Positions 1 to 8,158 of a DNA stretch of 33,723 bases are shown one piece after another; the first letter of the stretch is position 1; every line of letters starts with the position of its first letter. The notes beneath the pieces were generated by a model. The model did no database searches. It was not told the DNA's origin and saw only the letters and a program-made list of their open reading frames with translations. Both the position numbers and the translations under genes were made by a program. The DNA is taken from NCBI GenBank assembly GCA_020629535.1, contig JAHDDD010000007.1, forward strand, positions 1-33,723. Direction: 5' to 3'. The stretch is from Saprospiraceae bacterium. Its GTDB lineage: Bacteria > Bacteroidota > Bacteroidia > Chitinophagales > Saprospiraceae.

Positions 1-84
1 ATTGATAAAATACGTCAAGGTATAATCTTCCTGCTCATTTGAAGGAAAACTAGGGGATATATATAATAAATGAGATTTGCTCAT
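1..84 (-). CDS. Probable glycosyltransferase, N-terminal fragment (partial, runs off left edge)
   Basis: An ATG at 82-84 on the minus strand opens a frame of 28 codons without a stop up to the window edge. The peptide begins MSKSHLLYISPSFPSNEQED, a short basic start followed by a hydrophobic strand and an SPSFPS turn. This resembles the first beta strand and nucleotide-binding loop of GT-B glycosyltransferases (families 1/4), which often begin with a strand followed by SPxFPP. It starts only 16 bases after the stop of the sulfotransferase on the same strand, so the two are probably co-transcribed, which fits a glycan assembly and sulfation locus. Only the N-terminus is visible, so the family call is an inference from one motif; that a gene starts here is better supported than its product. 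Confidence 0.5.
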   Translation of the reverse strand, partial: MSKSHLLYISPSFPSNEQEDYTLTYFIN

Positions 85-100
85 GGAACAGCAAAAATTA

Positions 101-943
101 CTAAAAAGCTGAATCTTTCTCTATTTTCGAAAGGAACAAAATATCTTCCTCAAATTCCTCTTCCAACTTTTTTCTGACCCTTTTAGACATTTGACTCAAT
201 TCTGGAGCCTCACCAGAATTCAATTTCCTGACAAATTCTGGTACACCTGACTGTTTAATAATCCACCAAATTCTTTGTCCTAGTTTGGATTTCTTCAAAT
301 ACCAGGAAATTTCAGTATTGATTCTTTCAAATAGTCTAAATCTAGGATAGTGTGCTTTATTTAATTTTCGATTCAATACAGAAGGTTCAAATTGAGAATC
401 GACTTCGAAATATGAGTAAAGATTTTGAATAAACAACGATGGATTATTTTGGAGAGCTTTGAAAGAAAAAATCGCAATCTGATTCTTCTTGAAGTAAGAG
501 AGATAAGAACCATAATGAGATTTATACTTTCCGTATTGAATATATCGTGGATCTAATTCCAATGCGTCTTCAAATGTTACAGATTTTTCGATATGTCCTT
601 TTTTCAAATCTTGTAAATAATGAGACCATGCTCTATCCACAGGATTTCGTAGACAAGCAAATAACTTTAAGTCAGGGTATCTACTGAAAATCCTTTCAGC
701 CGATTTTGGTGAACTAAAGTTTAAAACCGAAAAATCTACAATACACCTTTCCCCTTCATAATGTTTGTTAATATTATGCTCATACCATTCATAGCCATTC
801 TCAAATAAATGGTCAAGAGCAAAGAAATGTATATCTTTCTGAGGAATGCAAATTTCTGGATGTTCAAAAAGACAGGAATAAATCCATGTGGAAGCACATT
901 TATGTCCACCTAATCCAATATAAAAGGGAATTGAACCTATCAA
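101..943 (-). CDS. Sulfotransferase domain protein (PAPS-dependent)
   Basis: This is a cytoplasmic or membrane-associated sulfotransferase of about the usual domain length (280 aa). It is expected to move a sulfuryl group from PAPS to a hydroxyl or amine, probably on a glycan. The 5'-phosphosulfate loop is GLGGHKCASTW (residues 10-20, with Lys15), and the 3'-phosphate site is RNPVDRAWSHY (residues 99-109, with Arg99 and Ser107), as in heparan-sulfate-type and bacterial Sulfotransfer_1 enzymes. The start is a TTG at 941-943: an in-frame TAA lies immediately upstream and no ATG occurs before the PAPS loop, so TTG is the only start that keeps the fold. A partial glycosyltransferase-like gene follows 16 bases downstream. 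A second sulfotransferase-fold gene diverges from it 76 bases away. The acceptor is not predictable from sequence. Confidence 0.85.
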   Translation of the reverse strand: MIGSIPFYIGLGGHKCASTWIYSCLFEHPEICIPQKDIHFFALDHLFENGYEWYEHNINKHYEGERCIVDFSVLNFSSPKSAERIFSRYPDLKLFACLRNPVDRAWSHYLQDLKKGHIEKSVTFEDALELDPRYIQYGKYKSHYGSYLSYFKKNQIAIFSFKALQNNPSLFIQNLYSYFEVDSQFEPSVLNRKLNKAHYPRFRLFERINTEISWYLKKSKLGQRIWWIIKQSGVPEFVRKLNSGEAPELSQMSKRVRKKLEEEFEEDILFLSKIEKDSAF

Positions 944-1019
944 TTAAATCAATTTATAAACCATTAATTACATTGGTGAATTTAAATTCATGATCAATTA
1001 AATTTACTAAATCCTGTGA

Positions 1020-1715
1020 ATGTTTGAATACAGAAGAATTTTTATTCTTGGCCACATGAGAAGTCGTTCATCCCTCCTCGCTCATATCCTTCTGTCAAAT
1101 CCACAAATAGTAGGAACAGGCGAAAGTAACGCAGTATATCAAAATTTTCTTAAATGTCATTGGATGGATATCAAGGCCCATTTAAAAAATCGAAAAATTC
1201 CTTATACAAGAATATTTCTTGATCAAATCAATCATAACACCAAGACTCCAAATAAAGAAATTATTTATGATAATAAAACAAAAGTGATAATTCTCATTAG
1301 GCAGCCAAATGAAACAATTTCTAGTATTTTAAAATTGTCAGAGAAATTTTACAATAATAGCTGGACTGTTATGGATGCTGCTAATTATTATTTAGACAGA
1401 TTAAAATTCATCTCTTCCATTTTGAAAAATAAAAAACCCAATGACATTAAATTGATTCTTTCTGATCAGCTCATAAATGATGACAAAAATATTTTACAAT
1501 CTGTCTCTCATTTTCTGGGACTAAAAATTCCTTTAAAAAGCAATTACAGCACATTTAGTTTTACTGGTTTGCATGGCGATCCATCAAAAAATATTAATTC
1601 AGGATACATAATAAAAGCAAATAGAACACCGACTACTAATATTGAATACAATTTAGATTTGCATGAGAAAATCTATCTCCAATTAGCAAACCAGGCTTCA
1701 TCATTAAAGAACTAA
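1020..1715 (+). CDS. Sulfotransferase-family P-loop protein
   Basis: A 231-aa protein with the two hallmarks of the sulfotransferase fold. The N-terminal loop is LGHMRSRSSLL (residues 10-20), where RSRSS replaces the usual KxGTT, and a strand with Arg, VIILIRQPNETISSIL (residues 89-104), matches the 3'-PAPS site (Arg94, Ser101/102). It is only distantly like the neighbour at 101-943 and belongs to a divergent Sulfotransfer_3-like group. Residues 45-85 and the C-terminal 60 residues are rich in Lys, Asn and Ile and contain no motif I recognise. ATG start at 1020. It diverges from the other sulfotransferase across 76 bases, and the haloperoxidase-like lipoprotein follows 54 bases downstream. 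The substrate is unknown, and the missing canonical Lys leaves activity uncertain. Confidence 0.7.
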   Translation: MFEYRRIFILGHMRSRSSLLAHILLSNPQIVGTGESNAVYQNFLKCHWMDIKAHLKNRKIPYTRIFLDQINHNTKTPNKEIIYDNKTKVIILIRQPNETISSILKLSEKFYNNSWTVMDAANYYLDRLKFISSILKNKKPNDIKLILSDQLINDDKNILQSVSHFLGLKIPLKSNYSTFSFTGLHGDPSKNINSGYIIKANRTPTTNIEYNLDLHEKIYLQLANQASSLKN

Positions 1716-1769
1716 TATTTTTAATGTTAATAACTTTCCGTTCTATCTTTATCCTTAAATTTCAATTCA

Positions 1770-3083
1770 ATGCAAAGAGCTTTATTTGGATTCATTTGTG
1801 CTTTAATTATTTTTTCTTCCTGCAAATCCACAGACCCCAACTACAAAACCAAACTAGACGACCCTACACGTCTACACCAATCAATGAAACAATTGACAGA
1901 TATCATCGTCTATGATATATTCTCGCCTCCTGTGGCAAGCAGAATTTATGCCTATGCGAGCATTGGCGCGTTTGAAGTGCTTGCTCTAGGAGATGAAACA
2001 ATCAATTCCCTCGCCGGACAATTGACAGATTTACAGAATCTTCCAAATCCAGAAAAGGAAATAAATCATACCGTTGCAGCCCTTGAAGCTTTCAATACAA
2101 TTGGAAAGGCCCTGATCTTCTCTGAAGCAAAAATGGAAGAATTCCAAAAAGCTCAAGATGAAGAATTATCAAACATACAAGCACCATCAGGACTCATTGA
2201 AAACTCAAAAGCATACGGTCAAACCGTCGCATCACACATTCTAGCTTGGGCCGATAAAGACAATTACAAACAAACTAGGTCATTTCCAAAATATACTATT
2301 AAGGAAGATGATGTTACTTGGAAACCCACTCCTCCCGCTTACATGGAAGGCATCGAACCTCATTGGAGAGAAATCAGACCATTCGTCATAAAATCACCAG
2401 ATCAATTTACACCTCCCCGTCCCACAGAGGTGGACATGAAAAAAGATAGCCCCTTCTATAAAGAATTGATCGAAGTATATGATGCAGTGAAAGATGCCAC
2501 CGAAGAAACCACTGCCATAGCAAGTTTTTGGGATTGTAATCCTTATGTGATGAACCTAAAAGGTCATGCCATGTTCGCCACCAAAAAAATTACTCCTGGC
2601 GGTCACTGGATCGGCATTACAGCCATTGCCTGCAGAAAAGACAGCGCAAATATTAGCAAAACAGCAAAAGCATATGCATTGACTTCAATCGCCTTGGCAG
2701 ACGCTTTTATCAGTTGCTGGGATGAGAAGTACCGAAGCAATCTGATCAGACCAGAAACCATCATCAATCAACACATTGATGAAAATTGGATGCCCATTCT
2801 TCAAACTCCACCATTTCCTGAATATACAAGTGGGCATAGCGTTATTTCATCTGCAGCAGCCATTGCACTTAGTTCGATCTTTGGTGACAATTTCCAATTT
2901 GATGATGATGTAGAAGTAGAATACGGGCTTCCCGTTAGATCCTTTAATTCCTTTATTGAGGCTTCGGAAGAAGCTGCGATTAGTCGTCTTTATGGAGGAA
3001 TTCATTACCGCCCTGCGATTGACAATGGTGTCACACAAGGTCGTGCACTAGGAAAATATGTTGTAGAAAATTTAGCATTATAA
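1770..3083 (+). CDS. Vanadium-dependent haloperoxidase / PAP2-superfamily lipoprotein
   Basis: A 437-aa exported lipoprotein: residues 1-17 form a hydrophobic signal ending in a lipobox (FSSC, Cys18), so the protein should be anchored to a membrane. The C-terminal half carries the complete vanadate/phosphate-binding signature of the vanadium haloperoxidase-PAP2 superfamily: K-x6-RP (Lys320 to Arg327-Pro328), SGH (His356 in TSGH) and SR-x5-H (Arg406, His412 in SRLYGGIHYRP). Family members either oxidise halides with hydrogen peroxide or hydrolyse phosphate esters, and sequence alone does not decide which. The Thr where chloroperoxidases have Pro (PSGH) is a modest deviation. The ATG at 1770 is chosen because it gives a clean lipoprotein signal. 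A second, larger member of the superfamily lies at 12933-15638, but that one looks like T9SS cargo. Confidence 0.88.
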   Translation: MQRALFGFICALIIFSSCKSTDPNYKTKLDDPTRLHQSMKQLTDIIVYDIFSPPVASRIYAYASIGAFEVLALGDETINSLAGQLTDLQNLPNPEKEINHTVAALEAFNTIGKALIFSEAKMEEFQKAQDEELSNIQAPSGLIENSKAYGQTVASHILAWADKDNYKQTRSFPKYTIKEDDVTWKPTPPAYMEGIEPHWREIRPFVIKSPDQFTPPRPTEVDMKKDSPFYKELIEVYDAVKDATEETTAIASFWDCNPYVMNLKGHAMFATKKITPGGHWIGITAIACRKDSANISKTAKAYALTSIALADAFISCWDEKYRSNLIRPETIINQHIDENWMPILQTPPFPEYTSGHSVISSAAAIALSSIFGDNFQFDDDVEVEYGLPVRSFNSFIEASEEAAISRLYGGIHYRPAIDNGVTQGRALGKYVVENLAL

Positions 3084-3115
3084 ATTCTAAATGATCCATC
3101 ATCAATTTTGCTAAA

Positions 3116-5836
3116 TTATAATTTAAGAATTCTCCCACTTCGGATGAGCTCATTCACCTTCAGTTGGTATAAATACACACCTGAAGGTAAATCTCCTAAA
3201 TAAATACTTTGATCAAATTCTTGAGTGGAGGAATCAAAGTGACGTTCTACTTGTGTTATTAAACTACCATTGATGCTCGTGATGTTAAACTCCAAGAAAT
3301 CAATTTGCTCATGCAAGACCTCAAATCTAAGATATTGAGTCACTGGATTTGGAAAAACACGATATAATAATTTTTCAACATAATTGATGGACTCGACCTC
3401 AGAATAATCTGGAATCCCTGACCTATTGATCGCCTTGATTCGATAGAAATGTGGTCCATTCTCTATCCCTGTATGGATATACTCGTACTCGTCGTTTTCA
3501 TTGACTTGTACTCTTGCTATTTCTTTAAATAAAAAATCTTGAGTATGCTCTACCGAATAGTATTCAATATCATCGGCAATGATATCCTTCCATGTAACAG
3601 AAATACCATCCGTGTGATTCCCTAACTCTAATTGAATAATATCTGAAAAGTCCTCTCCACAATATGGAAATATGGCCAGACTATCTTGGGCACGAAGTCC
3701 ATCCGCATCTTCCACCTCCAGAACAATTGAATAATAAAAATCTTCTAATCCACAACCGGCTGGTTCAATGAACGCAACTGATTCCATGTTCTCATCTACA
3801 GGTCCTGGATGAATGTGATTGTCATGATGCAAGATAGCTTGCCAGCGATAAGACAATGAATTTTCATCATGTTCTCGATCACTTACATTCGCCTTAAGAG
3901 GAAAAAGATTTGTGGAGCTAATACTGTAATAATCACCATCTGAGATACTGATGATATCCACTTCTGGAGGTGTATTATTAAGCGAAACGATGACTTGATT
4001 TATTGCAGTATTGCCAGAAGTATCAGATACCATTAATTGCACTTGAAAATTGGTGATTTCTTGATTTTCACTTTCATAAACGTGACTGATCACTTCCTCA
4101 TCACCCATTTCTCCATCACCAAAATCCCATTGGTAGGTAAGTTGACTTTCGTCAAATGATTGAGATTTCGAAGCATTGAACTGTATTGTCAATGGACTTG
4201 CTCCATAATTTACGTCGTATTCAATCTTTGAAATTGGTGGCCTAATCCCTCCGTATTGGATTTTGAAAATTTGTCCTTTTTTGAAATCTGTATAATAAAG
4301 CTCGCCTGTCAACGGATGAAAACTTAAATCAGTAATTCCTTCTTCTTCCAGTTGGGCAAATTCAAATATAGATTGAACATTATGTTTTTCGTCCATACTC
4401 AGAACATTAATCCATCCTCTGTAATCTAAAAGGAATAATGTCCCTTTGTATTCCTCAGGAAAATAGTCACCATTGCAGAATGCTCCAGGAATTGCAGAAC
4501 CACCTTCGATCAACTTTCCATCTGTTGATGAAAGTGAATCAAGTATAGAAAAATGAATGGCCTCTCCTATGTCATTAAAAGATGGTACAAATGTTTTCGC
4601 CGGAGGATTCCATTGATCATTGCTGTACGCAAGTATAGGTCTTCGATGAATGTATTTTGGATATTCTTCTGGTATGGGTGTCAGTTGATCACAAGGAAAA
4701 TTAAAATCATATTCATCATTTTCATTTTCTTGGTATATCAGTTCTTTGAAAAAATAATACTCCTCACCGCAGCCATTCTCATACAATGGATTTTTAGCTT
4801 CTGGATTTGGGATAAAAGCCGATTGAAATTGCCAATGCCCTTCTAATCCTTCGTACTTAGGCCATCCAAACCATTCTCCTGGCTTATCAATTAGGTTTAC
4901 TTCCTCCCAAAAAGAAGATCCAACATCTCCTAGGATAAATTTTCCAGGAAAACTCCCTTCTGACCCATGTTCAGAAGTATTTTCTATGTAGACAAATTTG
5001 TAAGGATTTCTAAATCCATATGCCCACAGACGAGATTCATGGCTTCGTGGATTGTTTGAATCATAAAAGGGATTCTCTTTTAGACCATTACCATTTTCTG
5101 GATTGATTCTTAATAATTTTCCGGCCAAACTACCTCGCAACATAGAACGAAATGCCCCAATGTTTTCATCCTCAGAAATAATCCCATCTTCTATTGCTTG
5201 ATTATGGAATGTATCATCTGCATTTCCTAAATCTGCTTCTCTATAAGATCCTGCATCTCCACAACTCAAAAGCAAACTGCCATCTCCACCAAAAACAAGA
5301 CTACCTACTCCATGAGAACCCATTAGTATTGGATTACCATCCTCAAAGTTCTGTCCAAAGAGTACTTGTCTTGAAGGAATTACCGCAGACCATTGATTAC
5401 CATTTTTCTCAACTTTATACTTAGTTACTCTACCGATAGATGCTTGGTTATAGATATCCAAGGTGGGATCGTAGGACGTAGTGCCAAAATGCAAAAGGTG
5501 ATGTCTATCGACAACATAATACAAATAGATAAAACCATTGGCTTCAAAATTGGGATCTACGGCTAAGCTCACCAACCCATGATCTCCCCAGTCCGTTACT
5601 TCTTCACGTATGTCTAAAACGATATCTTCTTGTAATTGTCCAGTAGAATCGATGGCCCAAACCAATCCACTCTTGCCGAAAATAAAGCCTTCACCTCCAG
5701 GAGTAAACCTCAAACCAATCGGTCGGTCTAATTCAAAGTCCAAGGGAGTTTGATAAAAGTCTTCTGGTAAAATTTGAGTAAGCAAGAAGAAAGGCATGCT
5801 TACTAAAAAGAAAATTATGTGAATGCGCCGAAACAT
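3116..5836 (-). CDS. Secreted PQQ-dependent sugar dehydrogenase with PKD domain and T9SS sorting domain
   Basis: A 906-aa secreted protein. After a signal peptide (residues 1-20) comes a six-bladed propeller of the soluble glucose/sorbosone dehydrogenase family, about residues 35-530. Family-typical elements include RPIGLRFTPGG, SLVFGGDGSLLLSCGDAGS, LWAYGFRNPYKF and GDVGSSFWEEVN followed by FGWPKYEG. A PKD domain follows at about 530-610 (YQWDFGDGE near residue 570), then an Ig-like segment, a fibronectin-III-like segment (about 755-835), and a T9SS type A sorting domain (VFPNP near 838, GVYLYQLK near the end). It likely oxidises sugars or another alcohol in the periplasm or at the cell surface with PQQ as cofactor; no PQQ synthesis gene is visible here. 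Its stop faces the haloperoxidase-like lipoprotein gene 32 bases away. Confidence 0.9.
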   Translation of the reverse strand: MFRRIHIIFFLVSMPFFLLTQILPEDFYQTPLDFELDRPIGLRFTPGGEGFIFGKSGLVWAIDSTGQLQEDIVLDIREEVTDWGDHGLVSLAVDPNFEANGFIYLYYVVDRHHLLHFGTTSYDPTLDIYNQASIGRVTKYKVEKNGNQWSAVIPSRQVLFGQNFEDGNPILMGSHGVGSLVFGGDGSLLLSCGDAGSYREADLGNADDTFHNQAIEDGIISEDENIGAFRSMLRGSLAGKLLRINPENGNGLKENPFYDSNNPRSHESRLWAYGFRNPYKFVYIENTSEHGSEGSFPGKFILGDVGSSFWEEVNLIDKPGEWFGWPKYEGLEGHWQFQSAFIPNPEAKNPLYENGCGEEYYFFKELIYQENENDEYDFNFPCDQLTPIPEEYPKYIHRRPILAYSNDQWNPPAKTFVPSFNDIGEAIHFSILDSLSSTDGKLIEGGSAIPGAFCNGDYFPEEYKGTLFLLDYRGWINVLSMDEKHNVQSIFEFAQLEEEGITDLSFHPLTGELYYTDFKKGQIFKIQYGGIRPPISKIEYDVNYGASPLTIQFNASKSQSFDESQLTYQWDFGDGEMGDEEVISHVYESENQEITNFQVQLMVSDTSGNTAINQVIVSLNNTPPEVDIISISDGDYYSISSTNLFPLKANVSDREHDENSLSYRWQAILHHDNHIHPGPVDENMESVAFIEPAGCGLEDFYYSIVLEVEDADGLRAQDSLAIFPYCGEDFSDIIQLELGNHTDGISVTWKDIIADDIEYYSVEHTQDFLFKEIARVQVNENDEYEYIHTGIENGPHFYRIKAINRSGIPDYSEVESINYVEKLLYRVFPNPVTQYLRFEVLHEQIDFLEFNITSINGSLITQVERHFDSSTQEFDQSIYLGDLPSGVYLYQLKVNELIRSGRILKL

Positions 5837-5932
5837 TGGGTGAAATTAAGGCTTCATGGAGATTTTTTCAGGATTTTGCTAGGTAAGAAACCAACAAAGG
5901 CTTTTTAATTACAAATAGATGAATCGATTGAA

Positions 5933-6334
5933 CTATAACATCACGAAATAAACGTCCTGATCATTCCTCCGAATTCCCTGCACTATGAAACCGCCTGGTT
6001 GAGGAATGTCTTCTACCAAATCAAAAATGGTGCATGATGAAGGCAGGCCGGTAAAGACCAAAGAGAAATATGCCATAGATCCATTTTCCACTTCCGTCCA
6101 TTGAGGAGCCATCGAAATGTTTTCTGCATGAACCAATTCACTTCTACCAGATGAGCCACGATCAAACAAATATGTGGTTGGCCAAATCCGGATCTTGGCA
6201 CCAATCATATACCTCGAATCAAAAAGACAATGCACAATGACTTGCTTTTCTTCCTTCGTCAGAGAAAGCAATTCATTCAGCAAATCCTCTTCGATTTGCA
6301 CCTTGGGTTTCTCAATGATTGTTGGGTTCGACAT
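5933..6334 (-). CDS. Uncharacterised 133-aa protein
   Basis: I do not recognise this family. There is no signal peptide and no membrane segment, so it should be cytoplasmic. Residues 1-40 are charged and helical (EEDLLNELLSLTKEEKQVIV). The rest looks like a beta-rich domain with the block FSLVFTGLPSSCTIFDLVED, a Gly-rich turn (PQPGGF) and a closing strand pair RRNDQDVYFVML. Two Cys (around residues 36 and 102) are not in a metal-binding arrangement. Codon use and the ATG start look normal. It lies between two secreted-protein genes on the same strand, 96 bases upstream of the sugar dehydrogenase and separated from the upstream gene by a probable terminator hairpin (6373-6410), so it probably has its own promoter. 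My impression that similar proteins occur in other Bacteroidota cannot be verified here. Confidence 0.7.
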   Translation of the reverse strand: MSNPTIIEKPKVQIEEDLLNELLSLTKEEKQVIVHCLFDSRYMIGAKIRIWPTTYLFDRGSSGRSELVHAENISMAPQWTEVENGSMAYFSLVFTGLPSSCTIFDLVEDIPQPGGFIVQGIRRNDQDVYFVML

Positions 6335-6372
6335 AAAGTGGATTGGAAATTATAATTCTTAATCAAGAACGA

Positions 6373-6410
6373 AAATAAAAGGCTGCCCGTCTCCGGTCAA
6401 CCTTTTATTT
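6373..6410 (-). terminator. Probable terminator hairpin after the triple-repeat secreted protein
   Basis: AAATAAAAGG (6373-6382) and CCTTTTATTT (6401-6410) form a perfect 10-bp inverted repeat around an 18-base GC-richer loop. It lies just downstream of the stop at 6421 on the minus strand and upstream of the 133-aa gene. The T-rich strand is part of the stem, which is common in AT-rich genomes, and only a short T tract follows. It could act in both orientations. Confidence 0.5.
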
Positions 6411-6420
6411 CCTTTGAAAT

Positions 6421-8082
6421 TTATGACTTTATAAACTTAAGTGTTTTAATACCATTGCCCAATTGAATTTGTGCAAAGTATACACCTGTTTCTAACCCAG
6501 AAACATCAATTTTTTGTTTATTGTTTCCCTTATTGAAATTTATCTCGCTTGAATTCCAAACACGCTCTCCAACAACATTGAATATTTTTATATTCCCTCT
6601 CATAGAGTTCAACAGCGGAATATCTATTGCCATTTGTTCATTGACTGGATTTGGCGAAATGACAATTGGAGAAGACAAAATTTCAAGATCTTCCACATTT
6701 GTCAAAACACCGGTGAGCTGAAATTCAAAATCTCCAGTTGGAGTGAAGGTAAATCTTGTACCAATCCTCATGATGTAATCTCTGGCATCGGGTGGAAATG
6801 GAGCAATGCTTGTTGAAAAAACTTCTCCTTCAATCTCAAAACAGCTATTTATTATCTGTAAAGTATCAATCGGACCACTAGAACAGTCTTCCCAAATATC
6901 CACAAAATATTGAGCGCCTGGCGTTGTGCTAAACAAAGCAAAATCAATCTGAGTATATCCTTCACTGTTGAATTTATACCAAACCTCTGCATATTCACCA
7001 TCAGCTCCGACCTGACACAAAGGGGCAATGAAATTGTCAGGATCAAAATTAGCATTCATTGTTGTTCCAGAAGTTGAGGATGATTCTCCGGGTTGATTAA
7101 TTTCAACTTCTTCTGCATCAGCGCATAAATTATTCGCAGGAGGTGGTTCAGGTGAACCTGAAAGAAGATCAAATGTTCCGAAGCCAGTAGTGCCAGTCCA
7201 TCCACCCATTCTCAATAAATATTGGTTACCTGCTTCTACAGGAAAAAATAATTCTGAAGTGAATTCCAAGCAAATTTCGCCGTCATCGTTACAAGCCAGA
7301 AGATCTTCAGATGTGGGAGGACAAGAAGAACCAGGAACATATACGCCCAAACGTGAATCAAAATTAATCATTGGTGAATTCTCAGTATTACAAGTACTCC
7401 AAATAAGTGTATCATCTTCCGTAGCTGTATATGTAAACCAAATATCTGATTGGATGGAATTGTCGTCGAACAAAAAGCAAGGACCTTCATGTGTGGGTCC
7501 GTCAGTCGTCGCACCCACAGTTGTAAATTCCTGATCTGCACCAAGAAAAATTTCAATTGCATCGGCACAAAAATCGTTTTCAAGTATGGGTTCAAATTCA
7601 TTCACACTAAATGTTCCTTGACCTGAAAATCCTGGTGGTTCCTCACCAAATCCAGCCAACCTTAAAAGGTATGATTCTCCTGCCTCTACGCCAAAGAGTA
7701 CCTGTGATGTACCATTGGCACAAGTGGGTCCATCTTCATTACAGGCGAGAAGATCTCCATCTGTAACCGGACAAACAGCTCCTGACTGATACACTGCTAT
7801 TTTAGAATCAAAATCAGCTGTACCACAAAGAGAGAATGATGCTGTACCTGTAAAAGTAGGTGTATACAGATACCAAATATCATTGTAAAGTGAATCTAAT
7901 TCACTCGCACCCGGACATGGAGAATCAATATGCAATGGACCATCAGTGGTCGCCAAGCTATTATCAAACGGAAGGTCTTCCACCTCCCCAATGGCAGTTG
8001 CATCCGCGCAATTGTCATTTAGAGGTTGTCCAAATATTGCAAAAGCAAACATTGACAACAATGTTGTGTAGAATAATTTCAT
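6421..8082 (-). CDS. Secreted triple-repeat beta protein with T9SS sorting domain
   Basis: A 553-aa secreted protein with signal peptide MKLFYTTLLSMFAFAIFGQ (residues 1-19). The ATG at 8080-8082 is chosen over an in-frame start 22 codons upstream because it places the signal peptide at the N-terminus. Three tandem domains of about 145 aa each begin with an N-x-CADA motif (Cys near residues 25, 172 and 320). The first two are close copies, sharing SDIWFTYT/NDIWYLYT, a DSRLGVY/DSKIAVY strand, LLACND/EDG and AGxxYLLR; the third is degenerate. These resemble carbohydrate-binding-like beta-sandwich repeats common in secreted Bacteroidota proteins. A T9SS type A sorting domain ends the protein (ISPNPV near 476, GVYFAQIQ and LKFIKS at the end). 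No catalytic motif is visible, so a binding or adhesin role is the best guess. Confidence 0.85.
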   Translation of the reverse strand: MKLFYTTLLSMFAFAIFGQPLNDNCADATAIGEVEDLPFDNSLATTDGPLHIDSPCPGASELDSLYNDIWYLYTPTFTGTASFSLCGTADFDSKIAVYQSGAVCPVTDGDLLACNEDGPTCANGTSQVLFGVEAGESYLLRLAGFGEEPPGFSGQGTFSVNEFEPILENDFCADAIEIFLGADQEFTTVGATTDGPTHEGPCFLFDDNSIQSDIWFTYTATEDDTLIWSTCNTENSPMINFDSRLGVYVPGSSCPPTSEDLLACNDDGEICLEFTSELFFPVEAGNQYLLRMGGWTGTTGFGTFDLLSGSPEPPPANNLCADAEEVEINQPGESSSTSGTTMNANFDPDNFIAPLCQVGADGEYAEVWYKFNSEGYTQIDFALFSTTPGAQYFVDIWEDCSSGPIDTLQIINSCFEIEGEVFSTSIAPFPPDARDYIMRIGTRFTFTPTGDFEFQLTGVLTNVEDLEILSSPIVISPNPVNEQMAIDIPLLNSMRGNIKIFNVVGERVWNSSEINFNKGNNKQKIDVSGLETGVYFAQIQLGNGIKTLKFIKS

Positions 8083-8158
8083 TTTCAAGTGGTTTATGTT
8101 AATATGAAAATATAAATACTTACTTGAAAAATCAGTGTTTAAAATCACAAATTAATTT

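Noticed and set aside
1724-1915. Small 63-aa open frame on the plus strand
   Set aside because: It overlaps the haloperoxidase lipoprotein in another frame and shows no family features.
8083-8148. N-terminal extension of the triple-repeat secreted protein
   Set aside because: The extension would bury the signal peptide, which starts cleanly at 8082.
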